Positions 1 through 8,130 of a DNA stretch of 64,000 nt are shown here, one piece after another. The notes below the pieces were generated by a model, which saw only the letters and a program-made list of their open reading frames with translations, had not been told where the DNA came from and ran no database searches. Positions within the stretch are counted from its first letter, which is position 1; every line of letters begins with the position of its first letter. The DNA comes from an uncultured Collinsella sp. (GTDB lineage Bacteria > Actinomycetota > Coriobacteriia > Coriobacteriales > Coriobacteriaceae). The stretch spans positions 1-64,000 of the forward strand of contig UQMY01000001.1 in the NCBI GenBank assembly GCA_900542325.1. The letters are read 5' to 3'. The position numbers and the translations under genes were made by a program.

Positions 1-22
1 CGAGCCGTCGGATGACTTTAAG

Positions 23-53
23 AAGGGGGAGGCCTCGCGGCCTCCCCCTTTTT
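23..53 (+). terminator. Rho-independent terminator of a gene left of the window
   Basis: A 12-bp perfect GC-rich stem (23-34 with 39-50, loop TCGC) is followed by a T run. It should end a plus-strand transcript entering from the left. The only trace of that gene is bases 1-22, too short to identify; one frame stops at 13-15. Confidence 0.8.
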
Positions 54-117
54 GCGTTTACGGGGCGTAAATGACTCAATTACACCAGACGATCTTGTTG
101 TTTTCGGTATTGAGCCT

Positions 118-585
118 TTATTTAAAGAAAATAAATCGTATAACAAGGGCAACTGCTATGGCCGCAATGGTCAAAAGCAGAATTGTCAGCTGATGCTGCT
201 TGCGTCGTTTACTTGACGAAACGAAGATTGACTTTCCCTGTTTTGGCGTTTCGAGATAGCGAGCCGAATGCGTCAAGGTTTGCTTGGGTCGAGGCCCTCT
301 TTGTTGATGGACGGCGGATGCTTTCATCGGCTCATCACTAGCTGCGCTGTTTTTAGATAATGGTGCGTCTTTCAGATATACAGGGTCTCCCGAGGCGACG
401 CCCATATGTTTACGTCCCGTTTGGGCATCCTCGAGCGTTTGATATCGGTTTCTCGTCACATAATCGGGCTCTTGGTCATTGATGGGCTCTTGCGAGATGT
501 GGGGGCGATGGAACCGTGGCGGCTGCGTAGAAGTATCTTCGCCCTGCGTCGGCATAAACATATTGTTCTGGTTTTGGTCGTCCAT
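118..585 (-). CDS. Hypothetical protein with C-terminal membrane anchor
   Basis: This 155-residue protein matches no family I recognise. The first roughly 125 residues are polar, Gln/Pro/Arg-rich and low in hydrophobics, so probably largely disordered. A basic stretch (SSSKRRKQHQ) then leads into one C-terminal transmembrane helix (about residues 132-152, LTILLLTIAAIAVALVI) and the tail RFIFFK. This layout suggests a tail-anchored protein with its N-terminal body in the cytoplasm. The gene is divergent from hsp20 and shares a 277-bp intergenic region with it. The start at 585 is the first ATG; no strong ribosome site was seen, so the start is moderately secure. Function unknown. Confidence 0.6.
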   Translation of the reverse strand: MDDQNQNNMFMPTQGEDTSTQPPRFHRPHISQEPINDQEPDYVTRNRYQTLEDAQTGRKHMGVASGDPVYLKDAPLSKNSAASDEPMKASAVHQQRGPRPKQTLTHSARYLETPKQGKSIFVSSSKRRKQHQLTILLLTIAAIAVALVIRFIFFK

Positions 586-862
586 GATGCCCTTTAGCTC
601 GTTACCAACAACGTGTACGCGCTCATTGTAAGCCCCTTGTTATTTGTAGCTGCGAACATACTTGTTATTTAAGCTCTGGTTCAAAGAACCTTAACCTTAC
701 TAAAACCTGAGTCATACACACTTAGATATGCTTATAGTACTGGACTCAAAAAACTTTATAGTCGATGTATATATGAGCACTGGGTGGGCATATATAAGAG
801 CGTCAAAAGAAGTCCCAGTCACCTAGAAGATGGCTCGGCAGTCCTTAAAAGGAGTGGTAAAC
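586..862. other. Divergent intergenic region (membrane protein / hsp20)
   Basis: This AT-richer spacer must carry promoters for both flanking genes. A short palindrome GGTTC-AAA-GAACC lies at 679-691. TATA-like stretches at about 766-797 could supply a -10 for hsp20. No CIRCE element or convincing HAIR (HspR) site was found. No ORF of interest. Confidence 0.4.
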
Positions 863-1294
863 ATGGCAAGCATGGTTCCTTATCGTTCGGTTTTTGGCGT
901 TCGTCCTTCTGCTAGCTCGCTGTTCGATCTGTTTGATGATATGACCGACCTTGCAAACAACTCGATTGCCTCCAAGGCGTTCCCCGTTGACGTTGAGGAC
1001 AAGGGCGATGGCTACGAGGTCAAGGCGTATCTGACCGGTGTCGCCAAGGATGATATCGACGTCGAGCTCAATGAGGGTCGCCTGTCCATCAGCGTGAACG
1101 TCGAGGAGAGTGTCGAGAACGAGGGCAAGAACTTCCTGCAGAAGGAGTTTAGCTCGTACAGCGCGACGCGTGGCGTATATCTGAAGGACGCTTCGAGCGA
1201 GGGCCTCTCTGCAAAGTATGCTGACGGCATCCTCACCGTTACGGTTCCTAAGATCGTCGAGAAGAAGAACGTCACGAAGATCTCCATCGACTAA
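863..1294 (+). CDS. hsp20: Hsp20/alpha-crystallin small heat-shock protein
   Basis: Small heat-shock proteins are ATP-independent holdases that bind unfolding proteins in the cytoplasm and pass them to DnaK/ClpB. The 143-residue product has the usual Hsp20 size and order: a short N-terminal arm, then an alpha-crystallin domain from about residue 38 (starting near DVEDKGDGYEVKAYLTGV) through the typical region DGILTVTVPK to a short C-terminal tail (KKNVTKISID). The ATG at 863 is preferred over the in-frame ATG at 830 because an AAAAGGAG ribosome site precedes it at good spacing. The gene is monocistronic, followed by a strong terminator. Family call is secure; heat regulation is assumed, with no known heat-shock operator seen. 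Confidence 0.93.
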   Translation: MASMVPYRSVFGVRPSASSLFDLFDDMTDLANNSIASKAFPVDVEDKGDGYEVKAYLTGVAKDDIDVELNEGRLSISVNVEESVENEGKNFLQKEFSSYSATRGVYLKDASSEGLSAKYADGILTVTVPKIVEKKNVTKISID

Positions 1295-1328
1295 CGATGG
1301 CTCTGCTTCAATCGAGAGTATGAGTTAA

Positions 1329-1360
1329 GGGGGCTGGGAAGTGATTCCCAGCCCCCTTTT
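1329..1360. terminator. Bidirectional terminator between hsp20 and the MBL gene
   Basis: A 12-bp perfect stem (GGGGGCTGGGAA, 1329-1340, with 1345-1356) around loop GTGA ends in TTTT on the plus strand. It lies between convergent genes and can serve both. Confidence 0.85.
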
Positions 1361-1374
1361 GTTGTCTTGAGGGG

Positions 1375-2184
1375 CTATTGAATAGTTGTCGGTTGATACT
1401 GACTTGCAGGGCGTATCGAGAGCTTCCGTGGCCCTTGAAGACGGGTGGCAGAACTGCCGAGTTCATCATCGAGACTTGCATCAAGCGCGTTGGCATAGCT
1501 TTTGACGGTAAGGCTTGGACGATTATTGTCCTGGCTGATATGCATGGCGATGAGCTGTTCGGTGCGATCGGTAACAAGTTCGCGCGCGGCTTCGGCGGCC
1601 TGGTTGTTGGAGAGGTGCCCCTTTGTGGACAGGATGCGCTCCTGAAGAAAGCGGGGGTACGCTCCTTCGCGCAGCATAGCTACATCGTGGTTGCTTTCGA
1701 GCGCGAGAACTCGACAGTCTTTGAGGATGCCTATGGCCTTGCTCGATAACTCTCCGGTGTCGGTGGCAAACCCAATGGAATCATCGAGAGCATTAAATCG
1801 ATAGCCGACAGGATTGATGACATCGTGCGATGTTGAGTAGGTTTGCACGTGGATGCCGGCAATGGGGAGCGTGTCGCCGGGGTCAAATTCCTCTACGGGC
1901 AGGTGCGCGAGGTTTTCTTTGCATGAAAGGGTGTCCCTGCTGGCAAAGAGGGGACCATGCCAGTGCTTGCACCATACATCGAGCCCCTTGATATGGTCAC
2001 CATGCTCATGGGTGATTACTAGAGCGGCGACGTCGTCTGCCGAGAGGCCAAGCTCCGCCATGCGTTTAAGTGTCTCGCGGCGGGACAGGCCGTTGTCGAT
2101 CATGATGAGCCCCTGAGGCCCCTCGACGAGTGCGCAGTTGCCTTTTGAGCCGCTGCCGAGGATATGAAGGTGCAGGCGAGACAT
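1375..2184 (-). CDS. YycJ/WalJ-like metallo-beta-lactamase-fold hydrolase
   Basis: A 269-residue MBL-fold metallohydrolase. The N-terminus (LHILGSGSKGNCALVEG) is the beta-strand/glycine turn typical of the YycJ (WalJ) subgroup. The metal motif appears as THEHGDH (H-x-H-x-D-H), with a later Asp in FATDTGEL and a His in the C-terminal part. YycJ-type proteins are thought to act on DNA or in coordinating division with replication in Firmicutes; the substrate is unproven. The upstream in-frame extension to 2265 is rejected because the conserved fold begins right after the Met at 2184 and the extension would overlap the tilS start. The gene is divergent from tilS. Family secure, role inferred. Confidence 0.85.
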   Translation of the reverse strand: MSRLHLHILGSGSKGNCALVEGPQGLIMIDNGLSRRETLKRMAELGLSADDVAALVITHEHGDHIKGLDVWCKHWHGPLFASRDTLSCKENLAHLPVEEFDPGDTLPIAGIHVQTYSTSHDVINPVGYRFNALDDSIGFATDTGELSSKAIGILKDCRVLALESNHDVAMLREGAYPRFLQERILSTKGHLSNNQAAEAARELVTDRTEQLIAMHISQDNNRPSLTVKSYANALDASLDDELGSSATRLQGPRKLSIRPASQYQPTTIQ

Positions 2185-2232
2185 AAGATTCCAAAGGATA
2201 CAATGGGTGCGGACGAATAGAGGAGGAAGCGA

Positions 2233-3774
2233 ATGCCAACGGTATCTCAGCACTATGGACATCATGCCGCGCCGAGGACGGATAAGAGCGCCCTGGCAAC
2301 GCGGCAGGCCGCTGCCCCCGTAGTGCTCATGGTATCAGGCGGTGCGGACTCGACGGCGCTGCTCCTTATGGCTTGCACATCAAAGCTGGATATTCAGGAC
2401 GGGCGCGGCGTCGCTCCGATTGCGCGCGAGCGATTGCACGTGCTGCATGTAAACCATCATCTGCGCGGGGAGGCATCCGATGGCGACGAGGCCTTTGTAC
2501 GTGACCTGTGCGCGCAATACGGTTTGCCGCTGTGTGTTGAGCATGCCTATTTTGATGACGAATCGGGCAATATCGAGGCTGCGGCTCGCGAGGTGCGCTA
2601 TGCCGCGGCACGGAGATACGTTCGCGAACTTTGTGCCGAATCGGGCGCACCGCGGACGGCGGCTCGTATCTGTACCGCGCATACTTCGTCGGACCGCGCG
2701 GAAACATTTTTGATGAATGCCATTAAAGGGTCGGGTCCTGCGGGTCTATCGAGCATTCCGCGCCGTCGGAACATTGTGGTTCGCCCCTTGCTCGACCTCA
2801 CGCACGATGAGCTCGTGAGCTATCTGCAGGTGCACGGTCAGCCATGGCGGGAAGATGAAAGCAACGAGGACGTTTCGTACCTGCGCAACTATGTACGCCA
2901 TCGGGTGATGCCGGTGGTGGCACGGCGCAACGCGAGCGTCTGTAAGACGATTGGCGCCGCTTGCGAAATTCTGGGCGACGAAGACGCCTTTCTTTCCCAG
3001 CTTTCGGCACAGGCGTTTCGAAGCTGCCTGCGCAAGGAAGCGGCGGGCGCACTGGTGCTCGATGCGCGCCGTCTTGCCGCCGCTGAGGTTGTGATTGCAC
3101 GGCGTATCGTGCGGTTGGCGATTAAGCGCATCGATCCCGACGCGCGACCGGAGATGCGGCACGTGGAGCGCGTGCTCGCCTGCGTCGCTGCGGGCTCGGG
3201 CTCGGTTACGCTTCCTGCGGGAATTGATGCCCGTGTGGAGTTTGGCATGCTGGCGTTCAAGGCCCCGGCGGCGCGCGAGGGTTTAGTGGCCGATTGGATC
3301 TCCGTTCCCGGTTGTCTGCCGCTGGGGGCGGGGCATATGCTGACAGCGGAGCCGATGGCTGTGGAGCCGGGGTGCGATATCGTGCACCGTGCCCGCGAGC
3401 TTGCTGCTGCCGGAAAGGTTGCGGCCTTGGTGGATGCGGCGGCCCTGGGGTTTGCCGACCGCGATGGCGAGCGGATGTTAGCCGGCTCGCGCGGGGAGAT
3501 CCCCACCGAGGCACGATCGGCGCGCCTGTGGGTGGATAGCCCTGTGCCGGGAGACGTGATGTGCCCGTTGGGGATGAACGGCCGAAGCAAGAAAGTGTCA
3601 GACCTGTTAAACGAGGCGCGCATTCCTGTTTCAGACCGCTCTGGCGTACCCGTGGTAAGAACGGCTCCGGGAGGTGCCGTAGTATGGGTCGCGGGCGTTC
3701 GCGCGGACGAGCGTTTTAAATGCACGGCCGCAACGCGCGTGGCATATCTGCTTCGTGTGGTCGATGCGGAATAG
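2233..3774 (+). CDS. tilS: tRNA(Ile)-lysidine synthase
   Basis: TilS uses ATP and lysine to convert C34 of the CAU-anticodon tRNA-Ile to lysidine, so that it reads AUA. The N-terminal PP-loop is clear: SGGADS at residues 35-40, followed by the VNHHLRGEASDGDEAFV region and the R-x-x-RNYVRHRVMP segment typical of TilS. At 513 residues it carries the longer C-terminal substrate-binding part, ending in a domain with SKKVSDLLNEARIP, a TilS C-terminal signature. The ATG at 2233 follows a perfect AGGAGG site. It heads the order tilS-hpt-ftsH, common in Gram-positive bacteria. An essential enzyme. Confidence 0.95.
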   Translation: MPTVSQHYGHHAAPRTDKSALATRQAAAPVVLMVSGGADSTALLLMACTSKLDIQDGRGVAPIARERLHVLHVNHHLRGEASDGDEAFVRDLCAQYGLPLCVEHAYFDDESGNIEAAAREVRYAAARRYVRELCAESGAPRTAARICTAHTSSDRAETFLMNAIKGSGPAGLSSIPRRRNIVVRPLLDLTHDELVSYLQVHGQPWREDESNEDVSYLRNYVRHRVMPVVARRNASVCKTIGAACEILGDEDAFLSQLSAQAFRSCLRKEAAGALVLDARRLAAAEVVIARRIVRLAIKRIDPDARPEMRHVERVLACVAAGSGSVTLPAGIDARVEFGMLAFKAPAAREGLVADWISVPGCLPLGAGHMLTAEPMAVEPGCDIVHRARELAAAGKVAALVDAAALGFADRDGERMLAGSRGEIPTEARSARLWVDSPVPGDVMCPLGMNGRSKKVSDLLNEARIPVSDRSGVPVVRTAPGGAVVWVAGVRADERFKCTAATRVAYLLRVVDAE

Positions 3775-3922
3775 CGCTTCGCGCCAGCTATTCTGTGCGA
3801 CGTTGACGGTATTCCCGCGCTGATGGCGCACGTGCTGGTAAATATACCCCGTGCGCTGCTAGAATGTGTAGTTCGCGTCCATACGGCGGTGTGTGGGCGA
3901 TTAAGCACAAGAAAGGGTTGTC

Positions 3923-4471
3923 ATGGCTTCTCAACATCCGGATATCGAGAAGGTTCTGTTTTCGCAGGAGGATATCGACGGTATCGTCTCTCGCCTAGGC
4001 GAGCAGATTACTCGCGACTACGCGGGTAAGGATCTGGTACTGATTGCGGTCCTGCGCGGCGCCGTGGTCTTTATGGGCGACCTGATGCGCAAGATCGAGC
4101 TGCCGACCAACATCGATTTCATGGCTGTTTCGAGCTATGGCGACGGTGTGAAGTCTTCGGGTATCGTGCGTATCATTAAGGACCTGGATATCGACATCCG
4201 TGGTCGCGACGTGCTGATCGTCGAGGACATTCTGGACTCGGGCCTGACCCTCAAGTACCTGATGAAGAACCTCGAGAGCCGCAAGCCCGCTTCTCTGGAG
4301 GTCGCCGCCTTCCTATGGAAGGACGTTGAGGACCGTACCTCGGCCGTCACGCCCAAGTATGTTGGAACCCATTGCCCCGATGCCTTTGTGGTGGGCTACG
4401 GCCTCGACTATGCCGAGCGCTATCGCAACCTTCCGTATCTGGGCATTTTGAAACCGGAGGTTTATTCGTAA
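3923..4471 (+). CDS. hpt: Hypoxanthine phosphoribosyltransferase
   Basis: This 182-residue purine salvage enzyme makes IMP or GMP from hypoxanthine or guanine and PRPP. The PRPP-binding motif is visible as VLIVEDILDSGLTL, with the upstream LIAVLRGAVVFMGDL loop and the flexible-loop region SSYGDGVKSSG. A C-terminal VGYGLDYAERYRNLPYLG matches bacterial HPRTs. Start at 3923 after AAGAAAGGG. Its stop is one base before the ftsH start, so hpt and ftsH are likely co-transcribed. About 150 bp separate it from tilS, with a possible -10 (TAGAAT) near 3861, so hpt may also have its own promoter. Confidence 0.96.
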   Translation: MASQHPDIEKVLFSQEDIDGIVSRLGEQITRDYAGKDLVLIAVLRGAVVFMGDLMRKIELPTNIDFMAVSSYGDGVKSSGIVRIIKDLDIDIRGRDVLIVEDILDSGLTLKYLMKNLESRKPASLEVAAFLWKDVEDRTSAVTPKYVGTHCPDAFVVGYGLDYAERYRNLPYLGILKPEVYS

Positions 4472-4472
4472 G

Positions 4473-6611
4473 ATGCCCGACGACCGTAACGATAACAATT
4501 CCCAGACTCCCCGGGAGCCTAAGATCCCGGGGATGCCCGGAGGCAAGAAGCCCACGCGTACGGGCTGGCTGTATTTTATTTTGGCTTGCGCGCTTCTGGG
4601 CTACGCCTTCTTTAACATGGGCTCCGGCTTTGCCAGCTCCAGCAATACCGTTAAGCTCGCGACGAGCGAGATGGTGAGCGCCATTAAGCAGGATCGCGTC
4701 GAAGATTTGACCTATACGGTTCAGGACGGAAGCGTGACGGGTCATTACTGGAAGACGAAAAAGGACAAGGGCGACACGAGCGAGCTCAAGAGCTTTTCCT
4801 CGACCTATGTCGGTTCCGATTCGCTTGCCGAGCTCATGGCGGAGCACCCCGATACCAAGTACATCGTCAACACCAACGATCCCGATTTTTGGGGCGACTT
4901 GGCGATGAGTGTGCTTCCGACGATTGCCTTGATCGCCATCATGTTCTACTTTATGCGCCAGATGATGGGTGCCAACAACAGGAACATGCAGTTTGGCAAG
5001 ACCAATGCCAAGACCAACGAGGCCACGCGTCCCAAGGTCAAGTTTGAGGATGTCGCTGGCGTGGATGAGGCGGTCGAGGAGCTCGAAGAGATTCGCGATT
5101 TCTTGAGCGACCCGGACCGCTATCGCAAGCTGGGCGCCAAGATTCCCCGCGGCGTGTTGCTGGTGGGCCCTCCGGGTACCGGTAAAACCCTGCTGGCCAA
5201 GGCCGTTGCCGGCGAGGCGGGCGTGCCGTTCTTTAGTATCTCGGGCTCTGACTTTGTCGAGATGTTCGTGGGTGTCGGCGCCAGCCGCGTGCGCGACCTT
5301 TTTAAGGAGGCCAAGTCTCAGGCTCCGTCAATCATCTTTATTGACGAGATCGATGCCGTGGGACGTCAGCGCGGAGCCGGTTTGGGCGGCGGCCACGACG
5401 AGCGCGAGCAGACGCTCAACCAGCTGCTGGTCGAGATGGACGGTTTTGAGGAAAGCGAGTCGGTCATCCTGATCGCCGCGACCAACCGCCCCGACATTCT
5501 GGATCCGGCGCTGCTGCGTCCCGGCCGTTTTGACCGCCAAGTCACGGTTGACCGCCCGGACGTAAAGGGCCGCGAGCAGATCTTGCGCGTGCATGCTGAG
5601 AACAAGCCGATGGACGAGGACGTTAAGTTTGAGAAGCTCGCCCAGATGACCGTTGGCTTTACTGGTGCCGATTTGGCGAACCTGCTCAACGAGTCTGCGC
5701 TGCTGGCCGCTCGCCGTCATCGTTCTGTGATCTCGATGGACGAGGTCGAGGAGTCGATGGAGCGTGTGATTGCCGGACCGCAACGCAAGGGCCGCGTGAT
5801 GACCGAAGCCGAGCGCACCACGATTGCTTACCACGAGAGCGGTCACGCCCTGGTGGGCCACATCTTGGAGCATTCCGATCCGGTTCATAAGATTTCGATT
5901 GTCAGCCGCGGCCAGGCTCTGGGCTACACGTTGCAGCTTCCGCAGGAGGATCACTTCCTCAAGACCAAGAACGAGATGCTCGACGAGCTCGCCGTGTTCT
6001 TGGGCGGTCGCGTTGCCGAGGAGCTCATGTGCGACGACATCACGTCGGGCGCGAGCAACGATCTGGAGCGCGCGACTAAGATGGCGCGCGAGATGGTCAC
6101 GCGCCTGGGCATGAGCGAGGAGCTGGGCACGCAAGTGTTTGGTGAGGCGCAGCATCAGGTGTTCCTTGGTCGCGATTACGCCGATCACCAGGATTACTCC
6201 GAGGAGACGGCGCGCCGCATCGATATCGAGGTTCAGCGCATCATGCGCGAAGCCCATCGCCGTGCGGTCGAGATTTTGGATGCCCGTCGCGATCAGCTCG
6301 ATCTGATGGCGAAGGTGCTGCTTGAGCGCGAGACCGTCGAAGGCGACGCCGTGAACGCCCTGCTCGGCAATGAGTGGGATGCCTACCTTGAGCGCGAGGG
6401 CGATATCCTGGCGGCCAAGGAGGAGCGCAATGCCAAGGCGGCCGGCATGCCGACCAAGAAGCGCTTGCCTCGCATGAGCGAGGAGGAGCTGGCGGCTGAT
6501 GCTGCGGCCTTTGCGCAGGCGGCCATGCAGGAGGATGCCGAAGCCGCATCCGATGATGCCGGTGATGGCAATGCTGTCAACGCTGACGGCAACACCGACG
6601 CCGACAAATAG
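4473..6611 (+). CDS. ftsH: ATP-dependent zinc metalloprotease FtsH
   Basis: FtsH is a hexameric membrane-anchored AAA+ protease that degrades misfolded membrane proteins and selected regulators. In the 712 residues are a basic N-terminus, TM1 (about 31-50, GWLYFILACALLGYAF), an extracytoplasmic domain, TM2 (about 143-162), then the AAA+ domain with Walker A GPPGTGKT near residue 232, Walker B (IIFIDEIDAVG), the second region of homology (AATNRPDILDPALLRPGRFD) and the zinc motif HESGH near residue 454. The C-terminal 70 residues are Ala/Asp/Glu-rich, probably disordered. The ribosome site GGAGG lies inside the end of hpt. A terminator follows at 6626. Confidence 0.97.
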   Translation: MPDDRNDNNSQTPREPKIPGMPGGKKPTRTGWLYFILACALLGYAFFNMGSGFASSSNTVKLATSEMVSAIKQDRVEDLTYTVQDGSVTGHYWKTKKDKGDTSELKSFSSTYVGSDSLAELMAEHPDTKYIVNTNDPDFWGDLAMSVLPTIALIAIMFYFMRQMMGANNRNMQFGKTNAKTNEATRPKVKFEDVAGVDEAVEELEEIRDFLSDPDRYRKLGAKIPRGVLLVGPPGTGKTLLAKAVAGEAGVPFFSISGSDFVEMFVGVGASRVRDLFKEAKSQAPSIIFIDEIDAVGRQRGAGLGGGHDEREQTLNQLLVEMDGFEESESVILIAATNRPDILDPALLRPGRFDRQVTVDRPDVKGREQILRVHAENKPMDEDVKFEKLAQMTVGFTGADLANLLNESALLAARRHRSVISMDEVEESMERVIAGPQRKGRVMTEAERTTIAYHESGHALVGHILEHSDPVHKISIVSRGQALGYTLQLPQEDHFLKTKNEMLDELAVFLGGRVAEELMCDDITSGASNDLERATKMAREMVTRLGMSEELGTQVFGEAQHQVFLGRDYADHQDYSEETARRIDIEVQRIMREAHRRAVEILDARRDQLDLMAKVLLERETVEGDAVNALLGNEWDAYLEREGDILAAKEERNAKAAGMPTKKRLPRMSEEELAADAAAFAQAAMQEDAEAASDDAGDGNAVNADGNTDADK

Positions 6612-6625
6612 TCCTTGTAGCGAAA

Positions 6626-6656
6626 GCCTCCGCGGGGAAACCTGCGGAGGCTTTTT
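6626..6656 (+). terminator. Terminator of the hpt-ftsH operon
   Basis: An 8-bp stem GCCTCCGC/GCGGAGGC (6626-6633 with 6644-6651) is followed by five T residues, 14 bases after the ftsH stop. Confidence 0.85.
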
Positions 6657-6660
6657 CTTC

Positions 6661-6720
6661 GTTGATTGGGGACAGACTTAAATGAGCGTTTTCACGCATT
6701 TAAGTCTGTCCCCAATCAAC
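6661..6720. repeat. 60-bp palindrome with 24-bp perfect arms (GGGGACAG class)
   Basis: Arms 6661-6684 and 6697-6720 are exact reverse complements; the 12-base loop includes GCGTTTTC. Each arm contains GGGGACAGACTTAAATG or its complement. It lies directly after the ftsH terminator and 60 bases before the next gene. It belongs to the window-wide set of palindromes that carry a GGGACAG/CTGTCCC motif and resembles REP-type sequences. Confidence 0.9.
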
Positions 6721-6780
6721 ATTGCTGCGGCACTTTGCTCAACTAAAGCGTACAATACCGCCTATGCGAAAGGGGAACAG

Positions 6781-7965
6781 ATGATCAACGAAACTATGTA
6801 TGCTCGCGGTGCGGAGAGCTCCATCATCCGCGAGATCTTTAGCTATGGCCTTGAGCGCAAGGCGCAGATCGGTGCAGAGAACGTATTCGATTTTTCGCTG
6901 GGAAACCCGAGTGTTCCGGCGCCTGCCGCCGTGGCTGAGTCCATTAAGAAGGCCTTGGAGCTGCCGAGCGACCAGCTGCATGGATACACGCCTGCACCGG
7001 GTTTGCCGCAGTGCCGTACCGCCGTGGCTGAGTCGCTCAATCGCCGTTTCGGCACGAGCTATGAGGGCAAGGATGTCTTTATGACCGTGGGCGCGGCGGC
7101 TTCGCTCACCTGCACGCTCAATGCCGTTACCAATCCGGGTGACGAGGTTATTGTTATCGCCCCGTACTTCCCGGAGTATCGCGTGTGGATTGAGAAGGCC
7201 GGCTGTACGTGTGTCGAGGCGTCTGCCGATGAAGACACGTTCCAGCTGAGCGTGGGTAATGTGCTCAAGGCGATCACCGATAAGACGGCGGCCGTCATTA
7301 TCGACTCGCCAAACAACCCGACCGGTGCCGTATATACGCGCGACACGCTGACGCGACTGGCCAATGTTCTGCGCGAGGTCAACGCCAAGCGCGATCCCGA
7401 GAACCCGATCATGCTTATCTCGGATGAGCCGTATCGCGAGATTGTCTATGGCGCCGAGGTGCCTTGGGTGCCTTCGATCTACGAGCACACCATCGTGTGT
7501 TACTCGTATTCCAAGTCGCTTTCGCTACCGGGCGAGCGCGTCGGGTGGATCCTGATTCCCAATACGAATCCTCAGGCAGCTCGTCTAATGCCCGCCGTTG
7601 CCGGTGCCGCCCGTACGCTGGGCTTCGTGTGCGCTCCGGCGCTCTTCCAGCGCGTGATTATCGATTGCATCGATGAGCCGAGTGACGTTGAGGCCTATGC
7701 ACGCAACCGCACGGCGCTCACCGATGCATTGGCGGAGTACGGCTACACCTATGTTGAGCCGGACGGTGCTTTCTACCTGTGGGTGAAGGCGCTCGAGCCC
7801 GATGCAAATGCATTTTGCGAGCGCGCGAAGAAGTACGAGCTGCTCGCGGTTCCCTCGGACAGCTTTGGTATGCCGGGTTGGTTCCGCCTTGGCTATTGTG
7901 TGAGTTACGAGACGATTATCAATTCGCTACCTGCCTGGAAGCAGCTGGCAGACGAGTATCGTTAA
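6781..7965 (+). CDS. PLP-dependent class I/II aminotransferase
   Basis: A 394-residue fold-type I aminotransferase of the aspartate-aminotransferase superfamily. Features seen are FSLGNPSVPAP near the N-terminus, the DSPNNPTGAVY substrate loop, SDEPYREIVY (Asp and Tyr contacting PLP) and the Schiff-base lysine in SYSKSLSLPGERVGW, with FRLGYCVS carrying the carboxylate-binding Arg near the C-terminus. It transfers an amino group between an amino acid and a 2-oxo acid; specificity (Asp, Ala or aromatic) cannot be read from the sequence. The ATG at 6781 follows GAAAGGGGAACAG; the in-frame extension back to 6682 runs into a palindrome and is not believed. Confidence 0.9.
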   Translation: MINETMYARGAESSIIREIFSYGLERKAQIGAENVFDFSLGNPSVPAPAAVAESIKKALELPSDQLHGYTPAPGLPQCRTAVAESLNRRFGTSYEGKDVFMTVGAAASLTCTLNAVTNPGDEVIVIAPYFPEYRVWIEKAGCTCVEASADEDTFQLSVGNVLKAITDKTAAVIIDSPNNPTGAVYTRDTLTRLANVLREVNAKRDPENPIMLISDEPYREIVYGAEVPWVPSIYEHTIVCYSYSKSLSLPGERVGWILIPNTNPQAARLMPAVAGAARTLGFVCAPALFQRVIIDCIDEPSDVEAYARNRTALTDALAEYGYTYVEPDGAFYLWVKALEPDANAFCERAKKYELLAVPSDSFGMPGWFRLGYCVSYETIINSLPAWKQLADEYR

Positions 7966-8064
7966 AAGCAAAGCGCTCTGCCTGTAATGTTTTACGTGAA
8001 ACGGGGTTTGGTGTTGAGCCGGACCCCGTTGTCATGTACGTTGTGTCGTTGGGATGGAGCGGTT

Positions 8065-8093
8065 TTACGACTATCGAAGGCTATGCGTACAAT
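8065..8093 (+). promoter_or_regulatory. Possible sigma-70-type promoter of the PHP gene
   Basis: TACAAT at 8088-8093 is a good -10; TTACGA at 8065-8070 stands 17 bases upstream as a weak -35. Just before it, at 8000-8030, an 8-bp stem AACGGGGT/ACCCCGTT may terminate the aminotransferase transcript. Confidence 0.4.
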
Positions 8094-8130
8094 GAATATA
8101 CGCGACGGCCATGCCGGATAAGGAGATCCG

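Noticed and set aside
1..22. 3' end of an upstream coding region
   Set aside because: A stop at 13-15 is possible in one frame, and a terminator follows, but 22 bases are too few to support a gene call.
708..748. HspR/HAIR operator (TGAGTC...GACTCA) before hsp20
   Set aside because: The half-sites are 29 bases apart instead of about 7 and do not match the HAIR consensus beyond the core.
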